The notes below the pieces were generated by a model. The model saw only the letters and a program-made list of their open reading frames with translations. It did no database searches and had not been told where the DNA came from. Below are positions 18,297 to 28,200 of a stretch of 64,000 nucleotides of DNA, piece after piece. Source of the DNA: Hymenobacter siberiensis (GTDB lineage Bacteria > Bacteroidota > Bacteroidia > Cytophagales > Hymenobacteraceae). Positions within the stretch are counted from its first letter, which is position 1, and each line of letters begins with the position of its first letter. Made by a program: the position numbers and the translations under genes. Where the stretch lies: the NCBI RefSeq assembly GCF_018967845.1, contig NZ_JAHLZZ010000001.1:3968001-4032000 (forward strand), in the 5' to 3' direction.

Positions 18297-18818
18297 ATGA
18301 AACAGACAATTACCAGCGAAGACATAGAATGGTACCAGCAAAACACCGATTCACGTCCTGACCAGCAAGACGACGACTATACTCAATATGAGGGTTACTA
18401 TACCATCGAGTGCGCGCAAGATGTTACAATCAGCATAGCTAGACCCTTTGTAACAACAATGGATGAAATGGTGGAAGAGTTAACTACATGTGACGGGTTC
18501 AACCTTAGGTTGGAAGTTTTAAGTGACCCGAATGACTTGGACCAATTTTGGAGTTTCAATTATTGGGAGGTAGACCCAATAGCTGAGATTTATGGTGTCA
18601 AAGGGTCTTGGCACCATCCTTACAGCATCAGAAGTATGGTTGACTACAAGTGCTGCATGAGCAAGGAGCTTTTTCAGCAAGTGGCTCACTGTTTCGCTCA
18701 AGAAATCGAGTTATACGATATGGTGGCTTTTGAAGCAATGTTGAAAAGCCTCCGCCTGGTTCAAACCACCCATAATCGCAACAACAGGATAGACAACCTG
18801 TTAGCTCTTCCTTGCTAA
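18297..18818 (+). CDS. Small acidic protein, paralog 2
   Basis: A 173-residue paralog of the 17289 gene product, starting MKQTITSEDIEWYQQNTDS. Shared blocks are QFWSFNYWEVDPIAEIYG, GSW and DYKCCMSKELFQQV with the conserved Cys pair. I judge identity as roughly 35-40 percent by eye, with insertions near residue 25. The gap between the paralogs is 474 bases, so the second copy has its own promoter-like block and is not simply the second gene of an operon. Function unknown. The conserved CCMS block and the WSF motif are the residues most likely to matter. Confidence 0.65.
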   Translation: MKQTITSEDIEWYQQNTDSRPDQQDDDYTQYEGYYTIECAQDVTISIARPFVTTMDEMVEELTTCDGFNLRLEVLSDPNDLDQFWSFNYWEVDPIAEIYGVKGSWHHPYSIRSMVDYKCCMSKELFQQVAHCFAQEIELYDMVAFEAMLKSLRLVQTTHNRNNRIDNLLALPC

Positions 18819-19240
18819 GGACTTGTACAAAGTCGCACTTCAAGTGATGAGTAAGGAAGCGACAACCTGCTATTTAAATGGGACCACGATTAAGGTAGCG
18901 CCACTTCGGCGCGTAGCTAGTCAAAACGATGCGATTCACCAGCCACCAGCGTGAAGCCTAGTGGCAGGCAAATTGGTACCATGTTATGATGCCCATAAAA
19001 GCTGCTGCAAAGAGGCATGTTCAATAAGGGAAGTCCCCTTCACGTGCCAAAGGTGTTGCGCTTGCTGCCCCCATTATAGTTCACACCAAGGCCGGTTACT
19101 CGCTCAACTGATGCCACCAAACACAAGGGCATCCCCACTCGCACCGACCAGCAACCTCACAATGCTCCACAGCTTGAAATATTTTCATCCAGTAGGCATA
19201 GAGGCCAGCTTAAACTGGATATATATCTAAAAAGACGAAG
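18819..19240. other. Intergenic stretch, nothing recognised
   Basis: About 420 bases between paralog 2 and the next small gene. No protein-like frame, repeat or terminator stands out. A plus frame at 18961 is Cys- and Pro-rich and looks like chance. The last 40 bases are AT-rich and may hold the promoter of the gene at 19241. Confidence 0.35.
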
Positions 19241-19666
19241 ATGAAATTTTTAGAAAACACACAAGCAGAATCCATCGGCAATTTCGAAGATTTTCTAGAC
19301 CTGTCAGCGGCTGAGAAAGCAGAAATTGCTTATGTAGAGCCAAATATCTTGGTTAACTCGCTTAAAACCGCCTTCAACCTTGACTTGTCTGGGTCCAGTT
19401 TGCTGGCCTTTGTTACTAACCGGGACAGCGCTTGGCGAATTGGCTTCGCTGGAATCCCTCGCTACGAAGTAATGCTCGCCATCTTGGCAATAATGGAAAA
19501 CAATATTCTTCCAAATATTGCTCAACCTATACTAGAAATTGTCTTCAACAATGGCAAAGAAGATGAACTAACGCTGACTAGCATAACTCCAAGTTTTTTC
19601 CCCAATGGCAACACCTACTTAGATGTATTGCAATTCGTCCTCCGCTGCCAACACCGCTGTTATTAG
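19241..19666 (+). CDS. Hypothetical protein, 141 residues
   Basis: A soluble protein starting MKFLENTQAESIGNFEDFLD, with several helices and a hydrophobic central segment (VMLAILAIMENNILPNIAQ) that is too polar at its ends to be a firm membrane helix. It ends in a short Cys-containing tail. Not recognised. It precedes another small unknown gene on the same strand (19790) and both lie between the paralog pair and the CBASS operon. Confidence 0.55.
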   Translation: MKFLENTQAESIGNFEDFLDLSAAEKAEIAYVEPNILVNSLKTAFNLDLSGSSLLAFVTNRDSAWRIGFAGIPRYEVMLAILAIMENNILPNIAQPILEIVFNNGKEDELTLTSITPSFFPNGNTYLDVLQFVLRCQHRCY

Positions 19667-19789
19667 CGCCTGAGCAAGAACCTGGTGCTCAGCTATAAAA
19701 ACTGTCATTATGCGCCACCACTACATGGACTTCGGGCACAAATAACTGCAGCGATATTAGTAATGCACAAAAACTACCAACTTAAAACA

Positions 19790-20161
19790 ATGAAAACTTT
19801 AACGCCAATCCAAAAGAAAGATATTCGAGCATTTCACGCCCGCGCTCTAGCGAAATTCGGCCAGCCCGCCAATCTTGGGCTCTCCGTGAGTAAGGATGGG
19901 ACCAATGCTGTCTTGAAATCGAGGTCAAACGTAACCGTCACATGCAACTACTCTCTTTTCGAAGACTTACTACTTGCTACTCAAGATGCCAATCCGAATG
20001 AACACCCATTTCTCTTGACGGCTTTCAAGGATGAAACGCTCGACATTTCGTGGGCCGACCTGGATACCACTCTTGAAATATTAGCAGGCATTCAAACCAA
20101 GCTCAACAATTTCTTGAATGGAACTACGCCTACAACTACGCTTTGCCTTCCTAAACTCTAA
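19790..20161 (+). CDS. Hypothetical protein, 123 residues
   Basis: I chose the ATG at 19790 (MKTLTPIQKKDIRAFHARAL) because it begins a well-formed amphipathic helix, whereas the 35 residues before it look untranslated. The product is small, soluble and alpha/beta. It is not recognised. Its stop lies 6 bases from the end of the convergent CBASS effector gene, so the two transcripts converge here without an obvious terminator. Confidence 0.55.
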   Translation: MKTLTPIQKKDIRAFHARALAKFGQPANLGLSVSKDGTNAVLKSRSNVTVTCNYSLFEDLLLATQDANPNEHPFLLTAFKDETLDISWADLDTTLEILAGIQTKLNNFLNGTTPTTTLCLPKL

Positions 20162-20167
20162 GGCTTC

Positions 20168-21370
20168 CTAGTACTGAGCGTTGATACTGAGGGCCGGCCT
20201 GAACTCTCGCGGCGTTCGGTCATAAATCAGGAGTTCAGGCTGTGTATGGGGCATCAAATCGCTCCCAATAGAGATGGCAACCGCCGCCGGCACCGCGGCA
20301 AAAACGTGAATAACATGCGCTGACTTATGGCTGGTTTCCAGATAAGCAAGCCACCTACGGTAGCAAAGGCGAAAGGCATCTAACGAAGCCTCAGTTAAGA
20401 TAGCATCGGGCTGGGGGTCAACACCAAATGGACGGATAACGAAGATGCTGTACTGCTCGTCGATAGCTGCTGGTAGTTCCTCGCGTTGAATGGTCCCACT
20501 CACGTTCAGCACCAGCGCAACGCAGCGAGGACTCAGACCTTTTTGTAAGTGACTCCACTCAAATGCTTGCGTAGCGCCTTCCTGAATCCATTGCCAAGGC
20601 TTGCTGTCTACGCGACGACGCTGGAAAAGCGTAGAGCCTACTTTGTTGCCTATTGCAAATCCGAAGAATGCCAACACGGGTATGCGCGCGAAGCCGAAAA
20701 TAGATAAATGCTCGATTTCGCCCCGCTCAATGCCTTCACGAATAGTCTGGAGGCGCTGGTTAATTATTAATCGGGCACTAGCCCAATACTGGTCCGGATT
20801 CTCCTCTGGCTCTCCCAAGACAACCAGGTCAATTTCAACCTCCTGCCGACCAAAAGCCAGAGGGAAGAACGCAAACCGTGGGGTGCTGTGGTGGAGGGTG
20901 GCAGTATTGCACTCGGCAGGAGTAATTTGAACCCCTTTGCCTCTGATGGAACCGACGAGGCGCACGATACAAGTACGGTGGCTCTGTGGCAGACCGGTCA
21001 CGTGCTCGATATGAGCTTCCTGGTCTTTCTTCCAGCCACGTAGCCACTCCACCGTGAAATCGCCCCGTGTCGCGGCTGAATCTATCGTTTGATGGCACTT
21101 GGGGCAGAGCAGCAAAAAGTTTTCGTCCTCATCCCGGAACTCCTTGGCTAATTCAAAGTCAGAACGAGGCGAACTAGCATCCAGACTTTGCCCCACAATA
21201 TGAGCCATCTCCCCCATATTGAAGGAATAGGTGCCTAGGTCATTGCTTTCAAGCAATTGGTTTTTACAAAGTAGACAGCGTCCAGCGGCGCGGGCGTAGA
21301 TTTTACGAACTACTGCTGGTGCGGGCTTCTTGCGCTGCGCATTCTTTTTGTTGGAGCCAGGGGTTTTCAT
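20168..21370 (-). CDS. cap5: CBASS effector Cap5: HNH endonuclease fused to SAVED domain
   Basis: A 400-residue protein. The N-terminal HNH nuclease with a zinc-binding frame shows C32-x2-C35, EMAHIVG with His57, and CPKCH at 89-93. After a linker (about 140) comes a SAVED domain (about 150-395), the sensor that binds the cyclic oligonucleotide made by the CD-NTase. In known Cap5 proteins, ligand binding causes tetramer formation and DNA cutting, killing or blocking the infected cell. The order in the operon (CD-NTase, E2-like, effector) and the 4-base ATGA overlap with the E2-like gene at 21367-21370 support the role. All key zinc and His residues are visible, so it is probably active. Confidence 0.88.
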   Translation of the reverse strand: MKTPGSNKKNAQRKKPAPAVVRKIYARAAGRCLLCKNQLLESNDLGTYSFNMGEMAHIVGQSLDASSPRSDFELAKEFRDEDENFLLLCPKCHQTIDSAATRGDFTVEWLRGWKKDQEAHIEHVTGLPQSHRTCIVRLVGSIRGKGVQITPAECNTATLHHSTPRFAFFPLAFGRQEVEIDLVVLGEPEENPDQYWASARLIINQRLQTIREGIERGEIEHLSIFGFARIPVLAFFGFAIGNKVGSTLFQRRRVDSKPWQWIQEGATQAFEWSHLQKGLSPRCVALVLNVSGTIQREELPAAIDEQYSIFVIRPFGVDPQPDAILTEASLDAFRLCYRRWLAYLETSHKSAHVIHVFAAVPAAVAISIGSDLMPHTQPELLIYDRTPREFRPALSINAQY

Positions 21371-21834
21371 CGCAAACGGGACAGAATACTGCTACTGAAT
21401 GTGTTAGTTGGCTTAGGAGTGGGATGTGTACCTTCCCCCTTCCAGTCATCAGTGGCTAGCCAGTCCTCAAAAAACAGAAGCCAAAGCGAGGCCCACGGCA
21501 ACATAGTGCGCGAGAGCCGCATGTGGGAAAGCCACTCCCGCAACTTGGGTGTGTACAAGCACAGGCGTGCAGTCTGCTGGCAGTACAAGTGCGGAATCCG
21601 ACGGCCACGTGCTATTTCCTGCAGTACATTTCCGAGCACATGTACTTGCGGCGCGTGATTGATGGATGGATAGGTGAGTTGCACCGGGTAGTGCCGGCTG
21701 AGCGGAGTTGGGGCTAAGAAGCCTGTCCACGTGACGCCGTCTTTATCAAGGCACAAGTCGCCCTCCGGCCAATCGACACGGAGGGCGGCATATTGCTGTG
21801 CCATTGACAAGGATTTAATTCCTTGATATGCCAC
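21367..21834 (-). CDS. CBASS E2-like ubiquitin-conjugation-type protein
   Basis: A 155-residue protein matching the E2-like proteins of short type II CBASS operons. Signatures: W36-T-G-F at the start, PHLYCQ at 81-86, CLYTPKLREW at 92-101, and the end pattern W114...W118...E123-x-W125...W131-x-G...H137. Cys85 and Cys92 are the candidates for the active-site Cys. In related systems an E2-like enzyme attaches the C-terminus of the CD-NTase to a target and so primes it. No E1 or JAB protease gene is present here, which is the short form. Starts 2 bases after the CD-NTase stop. Met11 is an alternative start. Confidence 0.75.
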   Translation of the reverse strand: MAYQGIKSLSMAQQYAALRVDWPEGDLCLDKDGVTWTGFLAPTPLSRHYPVQLTYPSINHAPQVHVLGNVLQEIARGRRIPHLYCQQTARLCLYTPKLREWLSHMRLSRTMLPWASLWLLFFEDWLATDDWKGEGTHPTPKPTNTFSSSILSRLR

Positions 21835-21836
21835 GA

Positions 21837-23057
21837 CTAATCTTGGCCAAAAAAGTTATTGCGCACAATGGGAAGTGCCGCGGCGGCGGTTGTACCAATG
21901 CGACTCGGTGCCGGAATGGAAAGCTGACCCTGTGGCCGCGCCTGTGTTATTGCCGCCATTTGATTGCTAAAAACCCGGTCAACCTCTTGCCCACCAAGGG
22001 TACTGTTCAGAGATTTTCGCAGCTCGTCACTCCCATGCATTTTCTCCAGCGACATCAGGTCAAGCTGTACGGCCCGGTGCCACTCCGAAAACACCAGATG
22101 GTACTTTGGGTCCTGCCATTTATCGGCAAAGTTTTCGCCGGCATTGGTCGGATTTTTTACAGTATAGGCACCGCGAAAATCCGGTCCTTCGATAAATTGC
22201 GGCATCAGGTTGATGATGGCATGCATTAAATCAAACTCCGAATCATACTCCCCTTGACCAACTGCCAATTGGTAAGCGTGGGCCGCCAAAGTAGTAATGA
22301 TGATGGATATTGGGGCATAATCAGCGCGCTCCGGATGTTTTTCCTTGTAGGTATCGCGATGCCGCTTCATTACCTGTATCGCCCGGCGCAGCACCCCCCG
22401 CGGTGCTTTTTGATTCGGTACCGCCTCGGTGGTTCCCAAGGCAATGTGACGACCTTCTGAAAATGCCTTGGTCAGATGAGAGAATCGTGGTTGAAGAACC
22501 GCAATGTTCTTAAACCAAGTGGCGTAGCCCTTTGGATGAGAATCTTTCCAAATCCCGAGTTTACGGTCAGGAACGAATAAACTGCCTAGCGAGCAGTTCG
22601 GATTGCTTACTGCGGGCGTTATATCCAAGTGGAACTCATTCGCATAACGTATGCGCACGCAGCGCTTCATCATCTCCACCATGTTCGCGTAGGTGGCATG
22701 GGCTTTTAAGCGTCGCAGGAATAGCTCATAAACCTGTTGTTGCGTGTAGTGATGGGGATGAGCGTCTTGGAGATGGCCGATAAAGTCAAGGTCGTATTCG
22801 TCATTATTCAAAGCCTTGACAGTTGTGCCAATGGCGAAAGACCCTTGGGCAAACATCGTTGGGTTAAAGCGCCCAAGCACCGGGCACTCGTGAAGCCAGT
22901 CGCTTACGGAAGTGTAACGTTTTTCGGCCTCGTTGTAGCGTGATTCAGGCATTTCAAGTTCCTGACCAATCTTATCGAAAATGGAGTAGAGCGCGGTTTT
23001 ACGCGTGTACAGTTCCGCTGGACTCTCCTTTACCTTGAGGTAGTCTAAGTAACCCAT
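21837..23057 (-). CDS. CBASS CD-NTase (cGAS/DncV-like nucleotidyltransferase)
   Basis: A 406-residue nucleotidyltransferase. The G-S motif is GSFAIGTTV (72-80), followed by NNDEYDLDF with metal-binding Asp89 and Asp91; the third acidic residue is Asp145 in FHLDITPAV. The rest fits the helical core of CD-NTases. On phage infection it should make a cyclic di- or trinucleotide that activates the HNH-SAVED effector. The C-terminal tail is Ala/Pro-rich and ends NNFFGQD, consistent with a flexible tail that the E2-like partner could ligate; this is inference. Clade not determined. The gene follows a DUF2188 gene by 71 bases in the same direction. Confidence 0.87.
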   Translation of the reverse strand: MGYLDYLKVKESPAELYTRKTALYSIFDKIGQELEMPESRYNEAEKRYTSVSDWLHECPVLGRFNPTMFAQGSFAIGTTVKALNNDEYDLDFIGHLQDAHPHHYTQQQVYELFLRRLKAHATYANMVEMMKRCVRIRYANEFHLDITPAVSNPNCSLGSLFVPDRKLGIWKDSHPKGYATWFKNIAVLQPRFSHLTKAFSEGRHIALGTTEAVPNQKAPRGVLRRAIQVMKRHRDTYKEKHPERADYAPISIIITTLAAHAYQLAVGQGEYDSEFDLMHAIINLMPQFIEGPDFRGAYTVKNPTNAGENFADKWQDPKYHLVFSEWHRAVQLDLMSLEKMHGSDELRKSLNSTLGGQEVDRVFSNQMAAITQARPQGQLSIPAPSRIGTTAAAALPIVRNNFFGQD

Positions 23058-23128
23058 ATGCTAAATAGTTAAGTGAGGATGCACGAAAAGCTCCCGCCGC
23101 TACCAGAGTATCGACGGGAGCCAGGCCA

Positions 23129-23350
23129 TTAGCCCTTGCTTCGAGTCGGGTCGTTGCCGTAGGTGTTTCGAGCCCGGATACGACCATTTTCACCGTGGAT
23201 TAGCATTTCACTGCCCCGGTCGATGGAAAGTTGGCGGGCCACCGCAATGGCTTCGGCCTGCGTGCGGGTTACTACGCCAGCGCGGCTGGCTCCTTCGGTG
23301 ATTACGCCCCAGCCGGTTGGGCGGGGTACTACATGCGTGTTCTTAGCCAT
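23129..23350 (-). CDS. DUF2188 protein, first gene of the CBASS operon
   Basis: A 73-residue protein starting MAKNTHVVPRPTGWGVITEG, with TQAEAIAVARQL and SEMLIHGENGRI, and ending YGNDPTRSKG. This is the full DUF2188 pattern. I chose the ATG at 23350 because the family begins there; the longer frame to 23521 runs through the upstream terminator. DUF2188 proteins are small and of unknown function, often seen near mobile or defence genes. It is 71 bases upstream of the CD-NTase and co-directional, so probably in the same transcript. Confidence 0.8.
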   Translation of the reverse strand: MAKNTHVVPRPTGWGVITEGASRAGVVTRTQAEAIAVARQLSIDRGSEMLIHGENGRIRARNTYGNDPTRSKG

Positions 23351-23471
23351 ATTGAGTTTAGGCAAAAGGGTATCTGCCCACCCTTTGACGGGGGGTGTGC
23401 AATCGCCGGGCCTCGCAACAGGGCAAAGTCTTGTTCCGTAACGGGATGCCGTTACCTTTGCGCCCTCACTT

Positions 23472-23509
23472 AGAAAAAAGAGAGAAGACGCCGGGGAGCA
23501 ACTCCCGGC
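23472..23509 (-). terminator. Rho-independent terminator of the toxin-antitoxin operon
   Basis: On the minus strand GCCGGGAGT-TG-CTCCCCGGC (one mismatch) is followed by GTCTTCTCTCTTTTTTC. It lies 124 bases past the end of the antitoxin gene at 23634 and before the CBASS operon, so it separates the two. A second hairpin with CCAGTCGC/GCGACTGG arms (23552-23578), followed by T5 on the plus strand, sits between. Confidence 0.55.
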
Positions 23510-23633
23510 TACAGTAACCACGGGTCCAATCGTAAATTACTTTTCTCTTTGCCAGTCGCCGCGGCCTGCAGCGACTGGTTTTTGTTTAAAAGGTAGCCGT
23601 TTAAGGTTATTAAAAAGGTTAAAAGCAAAAAGC

Positions 23634-24683
23634 CTACGCCAGCGGTAAAGACCGCAGGTCGTAGGCGTATTCTTGATAACTGATTTGCCCGTTTTTTTCT
23701 TTGTTTTCCTGCCACGCCCGCTCGGTATGGCTGAGGTTCTCTAACTCAGCGCGGCTCTTTTTGCCTAACCGCTGGAAAACTTGCTCAATCACCAGTTGTT
23801 CCGACGCGGTGAACACATCTAGGTTAGCCTTGCGAGTGGCGCTGTACACCAGTACTGGGCTGCCGTCGTCGCTGTGCACCATGCTTTTGTGGAAACTTGC
23901 GTCGAGCAGACCCTGCTGTACCATTTCCTGCAGCCGTTGACCATATTCCTGCGGAACCGGCCCGTGCTGAATGGCTCGGTAACGCTGCCCGGTAATGGCA
24001 TGCGCAGTGAGGCGATAATGCTGAAAATCGCAGTAGAACAGCAGCTTCAGCAGCTTAACTTTGAACAAGTTGTCTAGGTGCTGAAAGAAGAACAGGACCA
24101 GCTCCGCAAACTTCTCACTATCCGGCAGCACGTATCCTGTGTACTGGTCGGGGTCCGATTCAACCTGCGCGGCTGAGCGCACCATCAGTCCAGCTACCCG
24201 CCGTGGTGCTTGTGCTTCGTCAATCAGCTCGTCTATTAGACCTCGCAGCTTGGCGTACTCGTTCGGACGTAGGATTTCTTTTTTGCTACGGACAATGGTC
24301 AAAAACGTCACCGGGTCACTTGCCAGACGCAAAATCTTTGCATTTGAAGCACTTGGCATCTCACCCGCTTCATAATTGCTGTACTGATTAGGGCCAAAAT
24401 CCAACAGTAATGCCATGCGCGCGGCGCTTAAACCGTACCGCTCTCGTACGCGCCGGGCTTGCTCAGGAAATACAAACTGATATTTCTCCCGGTATTGGTT
24501 ATAAATCTGGGACGTATTGAGGTTGTCCAGCTCGGTGGTGGTGAAGCGCTCATGCGTGACCTCACACTCATAGCAGTGGTACATGTAGCTAAACTCTTCC
24601 TTGCGGAAGGTTTGCGTATCCGGCTCTTGGCGCAGCAGCGCGTAACCGTTGGCCAAGGGGCTAGGTATCCGGGGCTGAATCAT
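23634..24683 (-). CDS. Panacea-domain antitoxin with MqsA-type HTH
   Basis: A 349-residue antitoxin. Residues about 25-50 (TFRKEEFSYMYHCYECEVT with one CxxC) and 60-110 (a helix-turn-helix: RVRERYGLSAARMALLLDFG then QYSNYEAGEMPS) match the MqsA/YgiT-like front half. The C-terminal half is a DUF4065 / SocA-like Panacea domain (KLLKLLFYCDFQHYRLTAHA, GQRYRAIQHGPVPQEYG). Panacea antitoxins are known to neutralise many unrelated toxins. The start overlaps the stop of the toxin gene by 4 bases. The HTH suggests that it also represses its own operon. Toxin first, antitoxin second is the reverse of many operons but usual for MqsRA. Confidence 0.82.
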   Translation of the reverse strand: MIQPRIPSPLANGYALLRQEPDTQTFRKEEFSYMYHCYECEVTHERFTTTELDNLNTSQIYNQYREKYQFVFPEQARRVRERYGLSAARMALLLDFGPNQYSNYEAGEMPSASNAKILRLASDPVTFLTIVRSKKEILRPNEYAKLRGLIDELIDEAQAPRRVAGLMVRSAAQVESDPDQYTGYVLPDSEKFAELVLFFFQHLDNLFKVKLLKLLFYCDFQHYRLTAHAITGQRYRAIQHGPVPQEYGQRLQEMVQQGLLDASFHKSMVHSDDGSPVLVYSATRKANLDVFTASEQLVIEQVFQRLGKKSRAELENLSHTERAWQENKEKNGQISYQEYAYDLRSLPLA

Positions 24684-25075
24684 GAGTTGGAAGAGGCTGA
24701 AATATTGGGTTGCTTGAAAGGGTACTGCAGTGAATGCTCAGCCAGGTGAAAGGAAATGCACAGCACCGAATTATTAGGCCGGCCTAACGTCATCTTGATA
24801 TAGATTTCGCGGTGGCGGATGGTGCGGCCGAAGACCCACAGCGGGGCCTCGGATGGTTGCTGGTTGGGTAGTGGGCCTTGCACATAGTCGGTTGGTTCCA
24901 ATTCATCCAAGCAAGCTCTGCGGTTGTCGCCCGAAATTCCGAGCTTCAGCAGAGTCTTGGTGCTGTTCTTGTCGCGGTCAAGGAAGAAGACGCTGAAAAT
25001 GCTCAGCTTGGTTTTAAACTCCTTCAAATAGTCTGCTACTTCCCTAAGGGTAGATGGAGGGGGTTCAGGTGTCAA
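24680..25075 (-). CDS. MqsR-like toxin of the Panacea pair
   Basis: A 131-residue protein with LREVADYLKEFKTKLSIFSV near the start, LELEPTDYVQGP-like blocks in the middle (ELEPTDY), PLWVFGRTIRHREIYIKMTL and ICISFHLAEHSLQYPF at the end. This is the pattern of small Bacteroidota toxins that sit before MqsA- or Panacea-type antitoxins and are thought to share the MqsR / RelE fold of ribosome-dependent or free mRNA interferases. It lies directly upstream of the antitoxin with a 4-base overlap, as a co-translated pair should. The exact activity is inferred. Confidence 0.72.
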   Translation of the reverse strand: MTPEPPPSTLREVADYLKEFKTKLSIFSVFFLDRDKNSTKTLLKLGISGDNRRACLDELEPTDYVQGPLPNQQPSEAPLWVFGRTIRHREIYIKMTLGRPNNSVLCISFHLAEHSLQYPFKQPNISASSNS

Positions 25076-25200
25076 ATGTAATATGCTATACGCAAAGTTC
25101 CACTTTTTAGTGGATGTTTAGGAAAGATATTGATTGAAGTTGGTTCATCAGTGCAAGCCGTAGTTGATACCACTCGGTTAAGCCGGCAGTTAAAAGCGTC

Positions 25201-28200
25201 TTAAGCGCTGTACCCATTACTCTCAGCGTCCCAACGTAAAAGTGAGAGTTCAGCTAGTGACTCCAGCAGCGGCTGTACCTGCTTCACCTTGACCGACGTC
25301 CCAAAGCTGCCCGCAACGGCTGCGGCTGAAAGCGTACCACTTGCGCTTGTCACCACCTCGCGCACCACCCGCATCTGTTGAGCTAGCCCCGCTGGCCATT
25401 CCCGGAACACCACCGCGCCAATTTTCTCAGCCCGCGTTGCAGCCAGGAACCCGTCGCCCATGGTCAATTGCTCGTCCACTTCCTTGGATTGAAAGGCGGG
25501 ACGCAGATAACGCACCACTCCTGCTGCCTCCTCTGCCGCGCGCTGCTGGTTGAGTTGAACCAGGCGCATCAACAATTCGCCATCGGGTAAATCAGTCGGC
25601 CAGCCATAGGCTGCGGCCACGACTGTATCTAGGTGGCGGTGTAGTTCAAGTACCACAGCAGCGAGCCCATTTTCATGAATCACCTGCTCTTTGGCTGTTA
25701 ACACCTGATTGGCACGAAGCTTTTCCACCACGTTGTAGAGGTCGGTGAGGGTGAGCGTAGGGTGCAAGGACTGTTGGTGCTTGCGGTGCGTGTCAAGCTG
25801 TTCAGCCAGCTTGCGGATTTCCGCTTGCTGGACTTCTGTCGCGGTTGGAAATGGGAACGGGTCGAAGCAGCGGGTTTTGTTGTAGCGGGGTGTTGCTCCC
25901 ACACCTAGGATAGCACCGGCTGCTATCGCCCATGCCATATGAATCCGGCTCGATAAAACTCCGAGGCAAAACGCATCATCCACCGCAATTGCTATAAGCA
26001 TATTGTCTGGCAAAACGCTAGCATCCAGAAACTGAAAAACCCGGTGTTTAGCAGTTTCTACGGTGGCGATATAGCGCGGCAGACCAGTAAGGGCAAGACG
26101 TAGGTCATCTCGGGTACGGCCGTGCAACCACCAGTTCATCTTTACCCTCGCTTCGTTACTGCGGTCACGCTCCGGCTTCACCTTTTCCAGTACGTGTTGA
26201 TACAGTTGCGGATGCTGCTGCAAAGCTTCAAATTCACTCAATCCGAAGAAATCAATGATAAGTGCTCCGCGGCTATTACCGGTAAAGTCTCGCCCGTTGA
26301 GGTAAGGTCGAACCACTTTGGCCGCCTTTGGGCTGGCATTAACAATTGCTGCTGCTTGGCTTTCGGGTAAAATGAATCCTGCGCCGTTCAGCTTTACACC
26401 CGGCCCACTTATTCCGGCATTCGCTCGGAGTGCTTTCGCCGTATCTAAGTCAGCCCCAATTGTCAAATCAGGCTGAATACGTCCTTCTTCGCTGCTGAAT
26501 GAAACCTCAGTTGAATCGTCGTTCGCGACGGTCTTTTCGCTGGTTACCCGTAGCAATAGGCCAGTAGGCGCCGACTTTGCTGGCTCAGCTACTGTGAACG
26601 CAACACGAACAGCGGCTCCGTCACTGCTGTCCACCCACGGGTGGTCGGGAATGGCAAAGGTCAGGGCAAGCGCCGGCTGCTCGCCGTCCAGGAAAGGCTG
26701 CATCACGCGCCGGTTGAAGGTCTGGCGTAAACTGTTGGTGGTGATAAAGCCGAACCGCTTGGCCACTCCTGCTTGAACCGCAGCGGCGGCTCGGTACCAC
26801 CAGAACATGACGAAATCAGCCGAATCAGGAACTAAGCTGGCGTACGTCTTACGAAGGGTTTCGGTATATTCTATACCAAGGGCGTCTCGCATGCGGCTCG
26901 CGCCCACAAACGGTGGGTTGCCCACTATGAAATCAGCCGCAGGCCATTCTGCTACTCGAAAGTTGCCCTCGGCATCTACTGCCAGAACCGCATCCCGGTT
27001 TTCTACATTGCGATACTCGTCCAACAACGGCTCCCGCAACTCGCTGGCGCCATTGGTTCGCAGGTGCCATTGCAGGTAGCCAATTTTTAGCACTACGTCG
27101 GCGATGGCAGCAGCTCGGGGGTTTAGCTCCAAGCCCAATAGCTGGCGCGGGCTTACTGTTGTGCCACCAGCCAAATCCAATAGGCCCGTTTGCCCATAGC
27201 TATTGATTGCTGCCAACACCTCTCCTTCCAGCCGCTTTAGGTGCTCTAAAGTCACGTATAGAAAGTTGCCAGACCCACATGCCGGGTCTAGCACCCGAAC
27301 TGATGTAAGCCGCCTTAGGAACGCTACCAGCTCAGCTCTAGCCTCCTTGGGTTTGTTTTCCTCCAGCCGTAACGCACTGGCGGCTTGGGCAGCAGCCCAT
27401 TCCCGGCGCAAGGGTTCCACTACTACGGGCACCACTAACCGCTCTACATACCGGCGTGGGGTATAATGTGCCCCTAGGCTATGCCGTTCCTTAGGGTCAA
27501 GGGCTCGTTCCAGCAGAGTACCAAAAATTGCTGGCTCTACCTCTGCCCAATCCGCCTTAGCGGCCTCGCGCAGCAAAGTCAGTTGGTCAGCCGTTAGCAA
27601 CAGCGCTTTGGCATTGTGAAATAGTTGCCCATTAAAACGCCGCAACCGGGCTCGTAAATCAGGTGCGAACCCTCCGGTATCCATAATCTGCCACAAGCTT
27701 TGTAACGCATCCGGCAATAGCTCCCGCAACGCATCTGTAGCAGAATAAGCCTCCAAAAGACCCGAAAATGAATTAGCAGGAATCAATTCCACATCCTCGG
27801 CAAACATCGTGAACAGGCAGCGCATCAAAAACTGCGCAACAATCTCCGAAGTGTGTCCTGCTCTTTCTAATTGCGCCGATAGTGCCGCCAATTGTCCGGC
27901 TAATTGCCGCGTCACCTGTGCTGCCCGGCGGCTGGGGTCTAGCTGCTGCGGGTCCGTAAACAACATTTGCAGCCGGGCCAGCACCTTATCGTCTGCCAAG
28001 TCAGCCAGCCGCAGCCGGTAGCTCTGCGAGTCGGGGAAGGGCACGTAGTTGTCGCCTACACCTGCAAAGTTGCTGTACAAATCGATGCAATAGCCCACGT
28101 CGGCTACTACGACAAACGGCGGCCGCGCTTCGCTCACCGGCAAGGCGCGCACATAGCCCAACGCCTGCTGCCTAGCGGCTTCCATCATCTGCCCCCATTT

